The notes under the pieces were generated by a model. It made no database searches. It was given only the letters and a program-made list of their open reading frames with translations, and was not told the origin of the DNA. The position numbers and the translations under genes are program-made. This document shows, in pieces, positions 10,430 to 19,816 of a DNA stretch of 64,000 nucleotides. This DNA comes from Oncomelania hupensis (Eukaryota > Mollusca > Gastropoda > Littorinimorpha > Pomatiopsidae): the NCBI GenBank assembly GCA_036898135.1, contig CM072513.1, positions 18,844,286 to 18,908,285 on the forward strand, given 5' to 3'. Within the stretch, counting starts at the first letter, position 1; each line of letters opens with the position of its first letter.

Positions 10430-13400
10430 AGGCGAGCCACACTGTATTCGTGGATTTCGGCTGTGGCCAACAGCCTGGAGAGGATTGGGCCCTGCCAGGT
10501 CTTTTTTTGCCCAAGACACAACACATGATGAGGCTATCCACTAATTCCATGCCGGATCGGTCGTCGCCCGGCTACACAAGGACCGCGCCTTCCGTTGGCC
10601 ACCAGGACGGAGGTGAAAAGTATGCTACTGATGGACAAATTAGCAAGATCCGCACGAGAAACAACATCGTCATAGGAACCTGGAATGTCAGGACCCTAAC
10701 TGCGGAAGGAAAATTAGAAGAACTGGCCCACGAGCTGGACCACTATCGATGGAACGTTCTAGGTATCAGCGAACTGCGCTGGAAAGGCCTAGGTGAAACA
10801 ACGACTGACAAAGGCCACAAGCTCTATTTCAGCGGTAGAGATGACAGGCACGAACACGGCGTTGGATTCTTGGTCCACAAGAACATTCTAGCCACTGTCA
10901 TGGGTTGCCGCCCAGTCTCCAGTAGACTCATTACCATCCGTCTGAGAGCAACCCCTTTCAACATTACCATCATCCAGGCCTATGCTCCAACATCAGACTA
11001 TGAAGACAGCGAAGTGGAGGATTTTTATGAAAATATACAGGCGGCCCTTGACCAAGTGCCGAAGAAGGACATAGTCATAGTGCAAGGCGACTGGAATGCC
11101 AAGGTTGGCCAAGATGCGCACCACAACTGGGGAGACACATGCGGACCCCACTGCAACAACGAGACAAATGACAGGGGTCTGAGGCTATTGGAGTTTGCCA
11201 GATACAACAATCTGGTACTGGCAAACACGCTTGGTCTCCACAAAAAATCCAGACGATGGACATGGCACAGTCCCGGCGGGGAACATCACAAACAGATCGA
11301 CTACATCATGGTCAAGAAACGCTTCAGATCAAGCATCAACATTGGCAGGACACGCACTTTTCCAGGAGCAGACATTGGAAGTGACCACGATCTCGTGATG
11401 ATGTCTTTCCGGCTCCATTTGAAGAGAGTAAATACAGCAAAGTGCACTAGGCTGAAGTTCGACCTGGACAAACTGCAAGACCCGGAGGTGGCAAAAATAT
11501 TTCAGGCCACAATTGGAGGGAAATTTGCACCACTGCTTATTTTTGGGGCAGGCGAAGTAGATGTCAACACCATGACCAATACCTTCAACTCAGCTGTAAC
11601 AGATGCCGCCACTGAGATCCTTGGCAAGCACCGACCAAAGAAGAAGCCGTGGATCACACCTGAACTTTTGGATCTGTGTGATAAACGAAGAGAGTTAAAA
11701 AAGAAAAAGAACACCTCACAGGGAGCTGATGTCTACCGAAAAATCAACAATGACATCCGAAAAGGCATGCGCACAGCAAAGGAGAACTGGATAGAAGATC
11801 AATGCCAGGAAATAGAGAACAATCTGAACAAGAACAACAGCAAGAAGGCCTACCAGACTGTGAAGCGGCTGACAAGTGTTAAACAGCCCAAAGTCTCCAC
11901 TATCCAAAGCAAGTCTGGCATTTGCCTTACAGAAGAACAAGAAGTCTTGGACAGATGGACAGAGTACTGCTCTGACCTTTACAACCATACACCAAATGGA
12001 GACCCATCAGTTCTAGCATGTCCCGAGAGCAGAGAAGAAGAAGAAATCCTCCCAATTCTCCGGGAAGAAGTTGAGGCAGCAGTGCAATCGCTGAAGAAAG
12101 GGAAGTCAGCGGGAGTGGACAACATACCACCGGAACTGCTACAAGCAGGAGGAGAAGCGATGACTGATGCTCTCACCATTATCTGTAACAAGATCTGGCA
12201 GAGTGGGGAATGGCCTACACCATGGACCCAGTCGCTTGTCATCACTCTTCCCAAAAAAGGTAACCTTCAGGAGTGTGAAAATTACCGCACCATCAGCCTC
12301 ATCAGCCATCCCAGCAAGGTCCTCCTGAAAATAATACTCAACAGGTTGAAACCACAAGCTGAACAAATCATAGCTGAAGAACAAGCAGGATTCATGGCAG
12401 GGCGAAGTACCACTGAACAGATTTTCAACCTCAGAATAATCTGTGAGAAATACCTACAGCACCAACAACATCTATATCATGTGTTCATAGACTTCAAGAA
12501 GGCATTTGACCGAGTCTGGCATGCAGCTCTATGGGCAACCATGAAAGTGTACAACATCAGCCCTAAAATTATAGAAGTCATCAAAAGCCTGTATGACAAG
12601 GTTACCAGTGCAGTCCTCCATAACAGCGTCATCGGGAACTGGTTCAGAACAACAATCGGTGTGCGTCAAGGATGCCTACTCTCCCCAACACTCTTCAACA
12701 TCTTCCTAGAGCGCATCATGTCAGATGCTCTTGCAGATCACGAAGGCACAGTCAGCATAGGGGGCAGAGCAATCTCCAATCTTCGTTTTGCGGATGATAT
12801 TGATGGATTGGCTGGAGAGGAACAAGAACTTGAACAGCTTGTACAGAGGCTTGACACCACCTCCAGAGCTTATGGAATGGAAATAAGTGCAGAGAAGACC
12901 AAAATGATGACCAACAACACCAATGGCATCAACACGGACATCAAAGTACAAGGCCAATCCCTCAACACAGTGCACAGCTTCAGATATTTAGGAGCCATTG
13001 TGTCAGACAATGGGTCTCGACAGGAAGTCCTCTCCAGGATCGCACAAACAACTGCTGCCCTGACAAGGTTGAAGCCCATTTGGAAAGACAGAACCATCAG
13101 TCTACATTCCAAAGTAAGACTGCTGCGCTCTCTGGTCATCTCCATCTTCCTATATGCTTGCGAAGCATGGACCCTCACAGCAGATCTCCAACGAAGAATA
13201 CAAAGCATGGAGATGAGGTGCTACAGAAGACTTCTGTGCATTTCCTATACCCAACACATCACCAACGTTGAAGTCCGACAGACCATCACACAAGCCATTG
13301 GACAACACGATGACCTGCTCACAGTGGTGAAGAAACGGAAACTCCGATGGTATGGCCACGTCACCAGATCATCAGGCCTTGCAAAGACCATTCTGCAAGG

Positions 13401-13595
13401 CACAGTGCAAGGAGGTAGAAGAAGGGGGAGACCGAAAAAGAGGTGGGAGGACAACATTCGAGAATGGACTGGTTTGACACTGAGCGAAGCCATGAGGGCT
13501 GCTGAGGACAGAGAAAGATGGAGTATGCTGGTTAAGCGATCATCTGTGGTGCCCCTACGACCTTCGGGTTATGGGACAGGATAGGATAGGATAGG
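10430..13595 (+). mobile_element. Full-length RTE-type LINE, nested in Gypsy-1
   Basis: This 3.17-kb element splits the Gypsy-1 integrase frame exactly. It is flanked by a 4-bp ATCA duplication (10426-10429, 13596-13599); removing one copy with the element restores continuity of the host sequence. It has a short 5' region, one long ORF and only about 11 bases after the stop, ending in a GGATA-type pentamer repeat. A very short 3' UTR with a simple tail is typical of the RTE clade. Relatives are at 4016-4912 and, in three pieces, at 50187-58440. Confidence 0.92.
10525..13584 (+). CDS. RTE-type LINE polyprotein: endonuclease and reverse transcriptase
   Basis: The 1,019-residue protein nicks the target DNA and copies the element RNA onto it (target-primed reverse transcription). 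An APE-type endonuclease spans about residues 48-300, with GTWNVRTL, GISELRW, GDWNAKVG and, at its end, SDHDLV. The reverse transcriptase follows, with the VFIDFKKAFD Asp near 656, GVRQGCLLSP, and FADD at 755-758. The C-terminus ends in a basic RRRGRPKKRW segment. The first Met inside the element is 10525; the open frame upstream of 10430 is Gypsy sequence and was discarded. No stop or frameshift is present, so the copy could be active. Assignment to RTE rests on layout and motifs. Confidence 0.93.
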   Translation: MMRLSTNSMPDRSSPGYTRTAPSVGHQDGGEKYATDGQISKIRTRNNIVIGTWNVRTLTAEGKLEELAHELDHYRWNVLGISELRWKGLGETTTDKGHKLYFSGRDDRHEHGVGFLVHKNILATVMGCRPVSSRLITIRLRATPFNITIIQAYAPTSDYEDSEVEDFYENIQAALDQVPKKDIVIVQGDWNAKVGQDAHHNWGDTCGPHCNNETNDRGLRLLEFARYNNLVLANTLGLHKKSRRWTWHSPGGEHHKQIDYIMVKKRFRSSINIGRTRTFPGADIGSDHDLVMMSFRLHLKRVNTAKCTRLKFDLDKLQDPEVAKIFQATIGGKFAPLLIFGAGEVDVNTMTNTFNSAVTDAATEILGKHRPKKKPWITPELLDLCDKRRELKKKKNTSQGADVYRKINNDIRKGMRTAKENWIEDQCQEIENNLNKNNSKKAYQTVKRLTSVKQPKVSTIQSKSGICLTEEQEVLDRWTEYCSDLYNHTPNGDPSVLACPESREEEEILPILREEVEAAVQSLKKGKSAGVDNIPPELLQAGGEAMTDALTIICNKIWQSGEWPTPWTQSLVITLPKKGNLQECENYRTISLISHPSKVLLKIILNRLKPQAEQIIAEEQAGFMAGRSTTEQIFNLRIICEKYLQHQQHLYHVFIDFKKAFDRVWHAALWATMKVYNISPKIIEVIKSLYDKVTSAVLHNSVIGNWFRTTIGVRQGCLLSPTLFNIFLERIMSDALADHEGTVSIGGRAISNLRFADDIDGLAGEEQELEQLVQRLDTTSRAYGMEISAEKTKMMTNNTNGINTDIKVQGQSLNTVHSFRYLGAIVSDNGSRQEVLSRIAQTTAALTRLKPIWKDRTISLHSKVRLLRSLVISIFLYACEAWTLTADLQRRIQSMEMRCYRRLLCISYTQHITNVEVRQTITQAIGQHDDLLTVVKKRKLRWYGHVTRSSGLAKTILQGTVQGGRRRGRPKKRWEDNIREWTGLTLSEAMRAAEDRERWSMLVKRSSVVPLRPSGYGTG

Positions 13596-15316
13596 ATCAT
13601 GGGTTCCTTGCAGTTGGCTTTTTGTCGCTGGTTGCAAATTTCACATTTGACAACTGTTTCCTGTATGTCGTTAGCCATTCTTGGCCAGAACAGCAGTTTT
13701 CGCGCTCGCTGTAGGCATTTCTCTACGCCCAGGTAGCTTGCGTGGATCTTGCTCAGCATGTCGGGTCGCAAGGCTTTGGGAACAAAAATTCTCTCCCCTT
13801 TAAAGATGACGCCGTCGATGACAGAGAGCTCATCCCTGAAATTCCAGAAGTCTTCGGCCTGCTTGTGGCATTGCTGTCTCGATTCTGGCCAGCCTTGATG
13901 AATATAGGATCTAAGGGTATCAAGGTTGCGATCTTCAGCGGTGGCCTGCCTTAATAGGTTCATCTTTTCATCGCTAACTGGCAGGTACTTCACGATACAG
14001 TGGATCTGTGTGTCTAGGTCTTCTGTGACGTCACTTGGTTCAGCTGGCAGCGATTTTCTTGACAGCGTGTCCGCAATAGGGATCTTCTTGCCCGAAACAT
14101 GCACGACTTTGATGCTGTATTTCTGCAGTTTCAGCAACATTCTCTGAAGGCGCGGTGGCGCAGATGCCAGTGGCTTTTTCATGATTGTTTCAAGAGGTTT
14201 GTGGTCTGATTGTACTAGGACTTGGTCCTGGCCGTAGATGTACTGATGGAATCTCTCACAACCGAACACTATTGCGTATAGTTCTTTCTCGATTTGGGCG
14301 TAGTTTTGTTCTGTTTTGTTGAGCGATTTTGACGCGTATGCTACAGGTCTGTCGTCTTGGAAGAGCGCTGCTCTCAGGCCATACTTGCTGGCGTCAACCT
14401 GCAATGTGATTTTCTTGGACGCATCATAGAGCGCAAGAACAGGTTGGCTACCAAGTGTTGTTTTGATGTTGTCCCAGGCTAACTGTTGTTGTGAATCCCA
14501 GATGAATTCGTTTTCCTCTTTAAGGAGGTATCTGAGCGGTTTTGTCATGTCGGCAAGATTCGGGGCAAATTTAAAGAGGTAGGTTACCATGCCAAGCATG
14601 GTCTCCAGTTCTTTCTTGTCAGCTGGCGGTGATATGTTTTGTATGGCTTTTACTTTGGCAGGGTCGATCTTCACGCCGTCATCCGTGATCACGTGACCGA
14701 AGTACTCAACTTCTTGTACACCGATGACGAGCTTGTCAGGATTCAGCCTGACGTGTTTTTCAGAAGCCCTTTCCAGAGCTGCCCTCAGATTTTTGTCGTG
14801 CTCTTTCTTGGTACGCCCAGACACTAGTATGTCGTCAATCAGCGCTACCACTACGGGAATGCCTTCAAACGTCTCGTCCATTTTTCTTTGAAACTCGTCT
14901 TGTGAGTTGATCAGGCCAAAAGGCATTCGAATGAAGCGGTATCGTCCTAATGGCGAATTGAAAGTAGTTAGGTATGATGCTTTCTTAGTTAGCGTCATCT
15001 GCCAGTAACCCGATTTCGCGTCGAGTTTGCTGAAGTACTTGGCGCCTGGTATCTTCGCCAACGCGTCCTGTAATGTAGGCATGCTGTAGTGTGGTCGTCT
15101 AATCGCAAGGTTCAAGTCTTTGGGGTCGAGACAGATACGCAATTTTTCGTTAGGTTTCCCTACTACAACTAATGAGTTGACCCAGTCTGTGGGCTGTGTG
15201 ACCTTGGCGATGACTCCTGCCTTTTCCATGGCGTTTAGCTCGTGCTTTAGGCGATCTCTCAATGCGTGAGGTATGCGTCTTGGAGGGTGGATAACCGGAA
15301 CTGCGCCTTCTTTCAA
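13596..15316 (-). pseudogene. pol: Gypsy-1 pol: RT, RNase H and integrase zinc finger
   Basis: The minus-strand frame carries RT motifs ICLDPKDLN, SKLDAKSGYWQ, FIRMPFGL and an active site VALIDDILV (Asp161-Asp162, with Ile where most families have Tyr-Val or Tyr-Leu). RNase H follows (LQVDASKYGLRAAL, SDHKPLE, ADTLSR), then the integrase zinc-finger part ending KCEICNQRQ. The frame runs on into the LINE at the right-hand insertion boundary, so the last residues near 13532-13595 are foreign. A frame change separates it from the protease region upstream. This is the canonical Ty3 order, unlike the Gypsy copies in the P450 introns. Confidence 0.92.
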
Positions 15317-15583
15317 TTAGATATTCACTTCTCCCTCAAGGTTTCCGAGGCCGTTGTCAAAAAGATGGTCGAACTCGGTGAGTACCGTTTCTTTGGTAAG
15401 ATCGGTGTGAGTGACAGCCAGCACCATTTTGATGATTTGTAGTTGGAGTAACGCCTGAAGACCCAGGACAGGCTGTGAGTGACCTGAGGTTTCAGCGACG
15501 TAGAATGTGCCGTAGTACTCTTTGTAGGAACAGCGGAGATCCATAACTCCTCTGAAGGTCAATTTTCTGACCTGCATACCCAA
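15317..15583 (-). pseudogene. pol: Gypsy-1 protease/RT linker fragment
   Basis: This 88-residue minus-strand frame (VRKLTFRGVMDLRCSYKEYY... region) bridges the protease at the end of the gag frame and the RT frame. It ends in a stop immediately before the RT frame opens. Small frame breaks at both sides suggest decay or sequence error. Confidence 0.6.
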
Positions 15584-16583
15584 ACAAATTAGCGTTGCCT
15601 GGCTTGAGTGGTGGTTGTGTTGACATCTTTCTGTACGTTTTGTATGGAATTACGTTGGTTTGGGCTCCGGTGTCGACCTTGAAGCGTAGAACGTCGCCCG
15701 TTTCCATGGCGATGTTGGCGTAGGCCGTGTTGGGGTGGTCTCTTCCGTCTGCAATGACGTCGATGGTGAAGGATGCGTTTTCGTCTTCGTTCTCTTCTTT
15801 TTCTACGTGGTGCACAGTCCTTGTCGCACTTCTCGATCTGCATACCTTTGAGAAGTGGTTCATTTTCTTGCAGTTGCTGCACTGTTTACTAAACGCTGGA
15901 CATGCCTTTTTTCCGTGATGTTGACCGCAATGTCTGCAGTCGTATGTGAGGGTTTGTCTGCTGTCTCTGCTGGTATACTGTCGACGGTCTCTAGAAGTAC
16001 AAGTATTCTCTGGTCGTCGCATTTTAACAATTTCTACGGTCTCTTCTTTCTGCATCACTGCAAGTTGTTGCTTAGTCGCTTCGTGTGTGTTCACGATATC
16101 TATTGCCTTATTTATGGTCAGTTGGTCATCCACCTGCAGCAGTTTCTCTCTGGCGTCTTGTGAGGTGATCCCGCACACGATCATATCTCGTACCATTTCG
16201 TCAGCTTCACGATATGCGCAGTCTTTGACCAAAGTTCGGATGTCTGTAATGTATTTCTCAAAAGTCTCTTCGACTTGCTGTTTTTTGTTCAGAAAGAGGT
16301 ACCTAGCGAACAAGGTGTTTTTCTTCGGTGTTGTGTGTTTTTCAAATTTGTCGTACAGTATTTGTAGCTTCCGTCCATCTTCTGTTGACAGGTTCCATGT
16401 GTTGAACACTTCTCTACCTTTCTCACATGCCCAGATCAGGAGGTAGGCACATCGCTCCGCTTCTGTTGCTTTGTGCAGGGGTCCTGCAAACATCAGATCT
16501 GCGTGTTGTCTGAATTTTCTCCATTCCTCTTGTAGATTTCTGGAGTCCCATTGGATGCATGGGTTCTGCATATTCGAAGCCAT
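15492..16583 (-). CDS. gag: Gypsy-1 Gag with protease at its C-terminus
   Basis: The capsid/nucleocapsid protein packages element RNA. The first Met well clear of the primer-binding site is at 16583 (MASNMQNPCIQW); the frame is open to the LTR edge. Visible features are a capsid-like helical region, a Cys-His cluster CRHCGQHHGKKAC, a second knuckle CSNCKKMNHFSKVC, and an aspartic protease DTGAQTNVIP. After the protease the frame is lost. The layout resembles Gypsy elements common in cnidarians and molluscs, though the lineage was not tested. Confidence 0.85.
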   Translation of the reverse strand: MASNMQNPCIQWDSRNLQEEWRKFRQHADLMFAGPLHKATEAERCAYLLIWACEKGREVFNTWNLSTEDGRKLQILYDKFEKHTTPKKNTLFARYLFLNKKQQVEETFEKYITDIRTLVKDCAYREADEMVRDMIVCGITSQDAREKLLQVDDQLTINKAIDIVNTHEATKQQLAVMQKEETVEIVKMRRPENTCTSRDRRQYTSRDSRQTLTYDCRHCGQHHGKKACPAFSKQCSNCKKMNHFSKVCRSRSATRTVHHVEKEENEDENASFTIDVIADGRDHPNTAYANIAMETGDVLRFKVDTGAQTNVIPYKTYRKMSTQPPLKPGNANLFGYAGQKIDLQRSYGSPLFLQRVLRHILRR

Positions 16584-16621
16584 TCTTCCTGGTTGTAAGT
16601 CGTTTCCTCTCTCTGACACCA

Positions 16622-16860
16622 TGTAAAAGAGTCAGGCCGAACAGGCACAAAGAAGACACGACGACAATGGGTGTAGTCTCTCAATCTTTATTCCATTGCT
16701 CTCTGCTTCAAATCTCGCATAAGAATGAATAATAAAATTCAAGAAAGCAAATGCATAAATTAGCTGGGTGAGTATGTAATCATGTTTATCCAATACTTAG
16801 TTCATGTGTGTGTGTGTGTGCGTCCGTGTGTGTTACAGAAGGTAACTCACAAATATTACA
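16622..16860 (-). repeat. Gypsy-1 5' LTR
   Basis: This is the partner of 8886-9124. On the minus strand it drives transcription toward lower coordinates. It is followed on that strand by TGGTGTCAGAGAGAGG, a primer-binding-site candidate starting with the expected TGG. Confidence 0.93.
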
Positions 16861-16924
16861 ATTTTTTTTCTGGTCGTATGTTGGAGGAAGTCGTTTAAGA
16901 GAGGGTCTCAAAACGGAGGTTTTA

Positions 16925-17046
16925 CTGTATTGTATTGTGTTGTGTTGTATTGTGTTGTGTTGTGTTGTATTGTGTTGTATTGTGTTGTGTTGTGTTGTGG
17001 TGCATTGCATTGTATTGCATTGTATTGCATTATATTGTATTGTATC
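16925..17046. repeat. (TATTG/TGTTG)n pentanucleotide array
   Basis: About 24 pentamers alternate TATTG, TGTTG and TGCAT-type units, starting right at the outer edge of the pogo-like right terminal repeat. No gene is encoded. Confidence 0.9.
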
Positions 17047-17569
17047 TTAAACCTGGCTGAGACGATTTGGTAATAATGTTTTGCTTGCAAATAGTTCAGA
17101 TAGTAGGTTTTCATTTTGCTTCTTTAGGAGAAAGCCGAGTCATAACATCGCTATGAAAATTAACGCTTTTGAAAATGGTAAGGATATGATAAGATTTGAT
17201 TGTCTGGAAATACATTTGAATGACTTGCCATCTTGTGTGTGTGTGCGTGTATATGTGTGTGGAGGGGGAGTGAGCGGTGGGGGAGGGGGTAAACCACAGG
17301 CTTTGAAGCCTCTTCTGACTTCTTTCTATAGACAAGAGTAGAGTGTATAATTATAAAGAAGATACTGTGGGTGAATGCAGTTCTTATTGAGTTAGCTGTG
17401 TTTGTGCACATTTAGGCTGCAGTCTGAGAATAACAGAAAAGCCTCACTGGAAGTTTTGCGGACATTGATCTAGCCTGTAGTCGAGCGTACGTCTTTACCC
17501 GGGTAAGAAGGAGCAGCAAAGAACAATCTTTCTGCGCTAATTAATATCAGCCTAGCATTGTTGCATGTA
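17047..17569. other. Non-coding stretch with short TG/G-rich patch
   Basis: A small (TG)n and G-rich patch lies at 17234-17290. Otherwise the sequence shows no recognised gene or repeat. Confidence 0.4.
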
Positions 17570-18285
17570 GCTTCAAGAAGATCGATATAGCGTTTTGCTG
17601 TGTAATAGCTGGTTGTTCTGTTTAATTTTAGGAAGGTAATTTTAGGGGGATTGATCTGACTAGCATTGCTGAGCTTTGGGGAAGATTGGTTTTGCTTGGT
17701 GATGTCTGGTTGTCTAACTGTATAATTTTAGGAAGATTGAGGAAGACTGATCTAGCATTTAGCTGTGTAATCTTTGCTTGCCTGCCTTGCCTAAATGTCC
17801 AATTTTTGGAAGATTAATCTAGCATTTAGCTGTCTAATCGCTGGTTGTCTAACTCTTTAAATTGTTTTAGGAAGATCGATCTAGCAATTAGTCGAATCAT
17901 CTCTTGTTTTTAACAGGCTAATTTTAGGAAGATTAATCTAACATTTAGATGTGTGATCTCTGGTTGTCTGTCTACTATTAGGAGATTGATCTAGCATTTA
18001 GCTGTGTAATCTCTGGTTGTCTGTCTAACGTTAAAAGATTGGTCGAGCATTTAGTTGTATAAGATTGGGTTAGGCTAGCATTTAGCTGCGTAATCTTTGG
18101 TTGTGTGTTTAATTTTAGTGAGATTGAATTAGAATTTAGCTGTGTGATCGCTGGTTGTCTGAATAAATTTAGGAAGAATTCTACAGCATTTAGCAGAGTA
18201 ATCTCTCGTTGTCCAACTATCTAATTGTAGGAAGACTGATCTAACATTCAGCTGTGTAATCTCTTGTTGTCAAACTGTCTCATGA
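17570..18285 (+). repeat. Degenerate ~60-bp tandem array
   Basis: The block AGGAAGATTGATCTAGCATT, TAGCTGTGTAATCTCTGG, TTGTCTAACT and TAATTTT recurs about a dozen times with many substitutions and indels. Clear cores are near 17590, 17750, 17820, 17880, 17935, 17990, 18075, 18120, 18190 and 18240. It looks like an old minisatellite. No open frame is maintained. Confidence 0.75.
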
Positions 18286-18474
18286 AAGAGCAAATATGAA
18301 GATCTAACACCAAGGAAAATGAGGCACGTTATTTGTTAAGGTAAAGTGTTTAGCGACTAAGGTTGCTGACATTCGAACAGAACTTGACCACATGATTGCT
18401 ATTGCCAACATTTCAAACTGTGACGACGTGACTTTTGGCTACTCCTTCATCTCATTCAAACCCGTAACAGTGAA

Positions 18475-19035
18475 TTTTAGGACGGTCATCCTCAAATCCC
18501 AATCAACCACAAGTCCACTTGATCTGCTGTCTAACTCGTGAAATATATTGACATCATTCTTTCTTCCTATGCTCACGCAGATAATAAACCACAGTTTGAC
18601 GTCAGGCGTTTTTCCTTCTCTGTTCAAAACCGCTGTTGTAAAACCCCTGCTCCAGAAGCCCAAACTGGATCCCAATGCCTTGAAAAGTTATCGCCCAGTT
18701 TCAAACCTTGCCTTTCTGTCCAAAGCCATTGAAAAAGTAGTTATAAAGCAGCTCCTCTCTTATTTAAACATGAATGATCTGAAAGCTCATTCTCAGTCGG
18801 CTTACAAACCTTATCACAGCACTGAAACAAACCCTGCTTAAAGTCACGAATGACACTCTTTTGCTCTGAACCGCGGCAACGTGTTTCTTCTGACTTTGCT
18901 AGATCTTTCCGCAGCGTTTGACACTAGAGATAATTTCACGTTTCCTTCCAGACGGCATCTCTGGATCAACGCTGCCATGGTTTGAGTCCTACCTGTTGAG
19001 CCAGACTGTGCTAGCCAATGGCCCTATGTCTGCTC

Positions 19036-19037
<2 letters not shown>
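18475..19037 (+). pseudogene. CR1/L2-like LINE 1, RT 5' part
   Basis: The translation shows LTSGVFPSLFKTAVVKPLL, SYRPVSNLAFLSKAIEKV and LTLLDLSAAFDT, the fingers and first Asp motif of a LINE reverse transcriptase. It stops at VLANGPMSAPLSL, where the (TC)n tract and 2A LINE begin. The remainder of the same gene resumes at 24734 with APQGSVLG. Internal frame breaks (for example after HSTETNPA) show it was already decayed or has errors. The endonuclease half is absent, the usual 5' truncation. Confidence 0.85.

Positions 19038-19108
<71 letters not shown>
19038..19108. repeat. (TC)n microsatellite, left flank of the 2A LINE
   Basis: About 35 CT units with one G interruption at 19100. It begins exactly where the split RT gene has a short CT-rich stretch coding Pro-Leu-Ser-Leu, and is matched by the tract at 24654-24733. 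Confidence 0.95.
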
Positions 19109-19222
19109 GGGGGTCACGTGACGGAACGAGAAAAATGGCGACGTGCTTTTGAATCCTGCGATATCTGTCGCTAAATTCGATCATTTTACGACGTCTGTAG
19201 GCTAAAAGTATAAAAAACAATC

Positions 19223-19816
19223 ATGCCAGCGGATTTCCTAGCTCACCGGGGGACGACGGGCAGGTTTGTTTCTGTTCTATTCAGAATCCTGAAACGTAAA
19301 TTGATTCAATTCGAACCTTCCTATGTGTTACTGTTATGGCGCAGTTGTGGTATAATGGAAAAGCATTGTGTTCGTGTAGTGGCCGACTATGAGATTTTCT
19401 GTGGAAAGACTGTTACGTTCAAGCAGGAAGATAACGGTACACATTACCCGGCACGTTTTGGTGTACTGACAGCTGTGACAGTGGTTTTTATGGCAAGTTA
19501 TTTGCTGACATGTGGCGACGTCGAATCCAACCCAGGACCGATCCCACCTACAAAAGAAACACTTGAAGTAAACAACCTACAGGATAACATGGCGGAGGAC
19601 GACCAAATGCAGCAGTCACCATCAGCGAAATGTCTACAGACGAGCAGTAGTGGGCATCAGCATGAAAGTACACAAAATGTTATACTGCAGGCGTTGGCAG
19701 CAGCTGTAAAGCAGTTGGAAAGTAAACACGACAACAGTACAGCACAACTACGGTCAGAGATAGTGCAGGAGATGAAAGTAGACATGCAAAAGATGAACGG
19801 ATCGCTGTCAACTTAG
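19223..19816 (+). CDS. 2A LINE ORF1, N-terminal part with 2A ribosome-skipping motif
   Basis: This 197-residue frame starts at the first Met after the leader. Residues 99-106 are DVESNPGP, preceded by SYLLTCG. This is the 2A consensus, at which ribosomes skip one peptide bond between Gly105 and Pro106 and release the upstream peptide separately. The stretch just before it (VLTAVTVVFMASYLLTC) is strongly hydrophobic, as in 2A-like segments reported to double as signal sequences. After the 2A the chain is polar and Gln-rich. The frame ends early; the same coiled-coil region continues in another frame from 19801, so a one-base shift lies near 19790-19812. Confidence 0.88.
   Translation: MPADFLAHRGTTGRFVSVLFRILKRKLIQFEPSYVLLLWRSCGIMEKHCVRVVADYEIFCGKTVTFKQEDNGTHYPARFGVLTAVTVVFMASYLLTCGDVESNPGPIPPTKETLEVNNLQDNMAEDDQMQQSPSAKCLQTSSSGHQHESTQNVILQALAAAVKQLESKHDNSTAQLRSEIVQEMKVDMQKMNGSLST
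19517..19540 (+). other. 2A ribosome-skipping site
   Basis: These eight codons spell DVESNPGP, the core of the D-x-E-x-N-P-G-P consensus. Every consensus residue is present, so activity is likely. The skip would fall between the last Gly and Pro. Confidence 0.92.

Larger units (their letters stand above)
8886..16860 (-). mobile_element. Ty3/Gypsy retrotransposon 1 (canonical domain order)
   Basis: Two 239-bp LTRs (8886-9124 and 16622-16860), each running TGT...ACA, bound a minus-strand gag-PR-RT-RNaseH-INT region. The LTRs differ at about seven positions (about 3%), so this is not a very recent insertion. A 4-bp ATTT duplication flanks it (8882-8885, 16861-16864). After the 5' LTR the minus strand reads TGGTGTCAGAGAGAGG, a plausible primer-binding site. 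A purine-rich AAGAAGGGAGA precedes the 3' LTR. The integrase frame is interrupted by an RTE LINE at 10430-13595. It sits inside the pogo-like TIR element. Confidence 0.93.
8111..16928. mobile_element. pogo/Tigger-like TIR element, split by a Gypsy insertion
   Basis: A perfect 19-bp inverted terminal repeat, ACAGTAAAACCTCCGTTTT, lies at 8111-8129, with its reverse complement at 16910-16928. The CAGT-AACCTC pattern is typical of pogo/Tigger-group Tc1/mariner elements as I know them. Subterminal AAGTCGTTTAAGAGAGG and AGTCGTTTAAGAGAGG occur near the right end on both sides of the Gypsy insertion. Without that insertion (8886-16860 plus its 4-bp duplication) the element would be about 840 bp. I see no transposase frame, so it was probably non-autonomous. 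A clean TA target duplication is not evident at the left edge. Confidence 0.7.

Noticed and set aside
10363..10524. Upstream extension of the RTE frame
   Set aside because: Bases before 10430 belong to the antisense of the Gypsy-1 integrase, and the first Met within the LINE is at 10525.
13532..13595. Last residues of the Gypsy-1 RT/RNase H frame
   Set aside because: They are read from the antisense of the inserted LINE and are not Gypsy protein.
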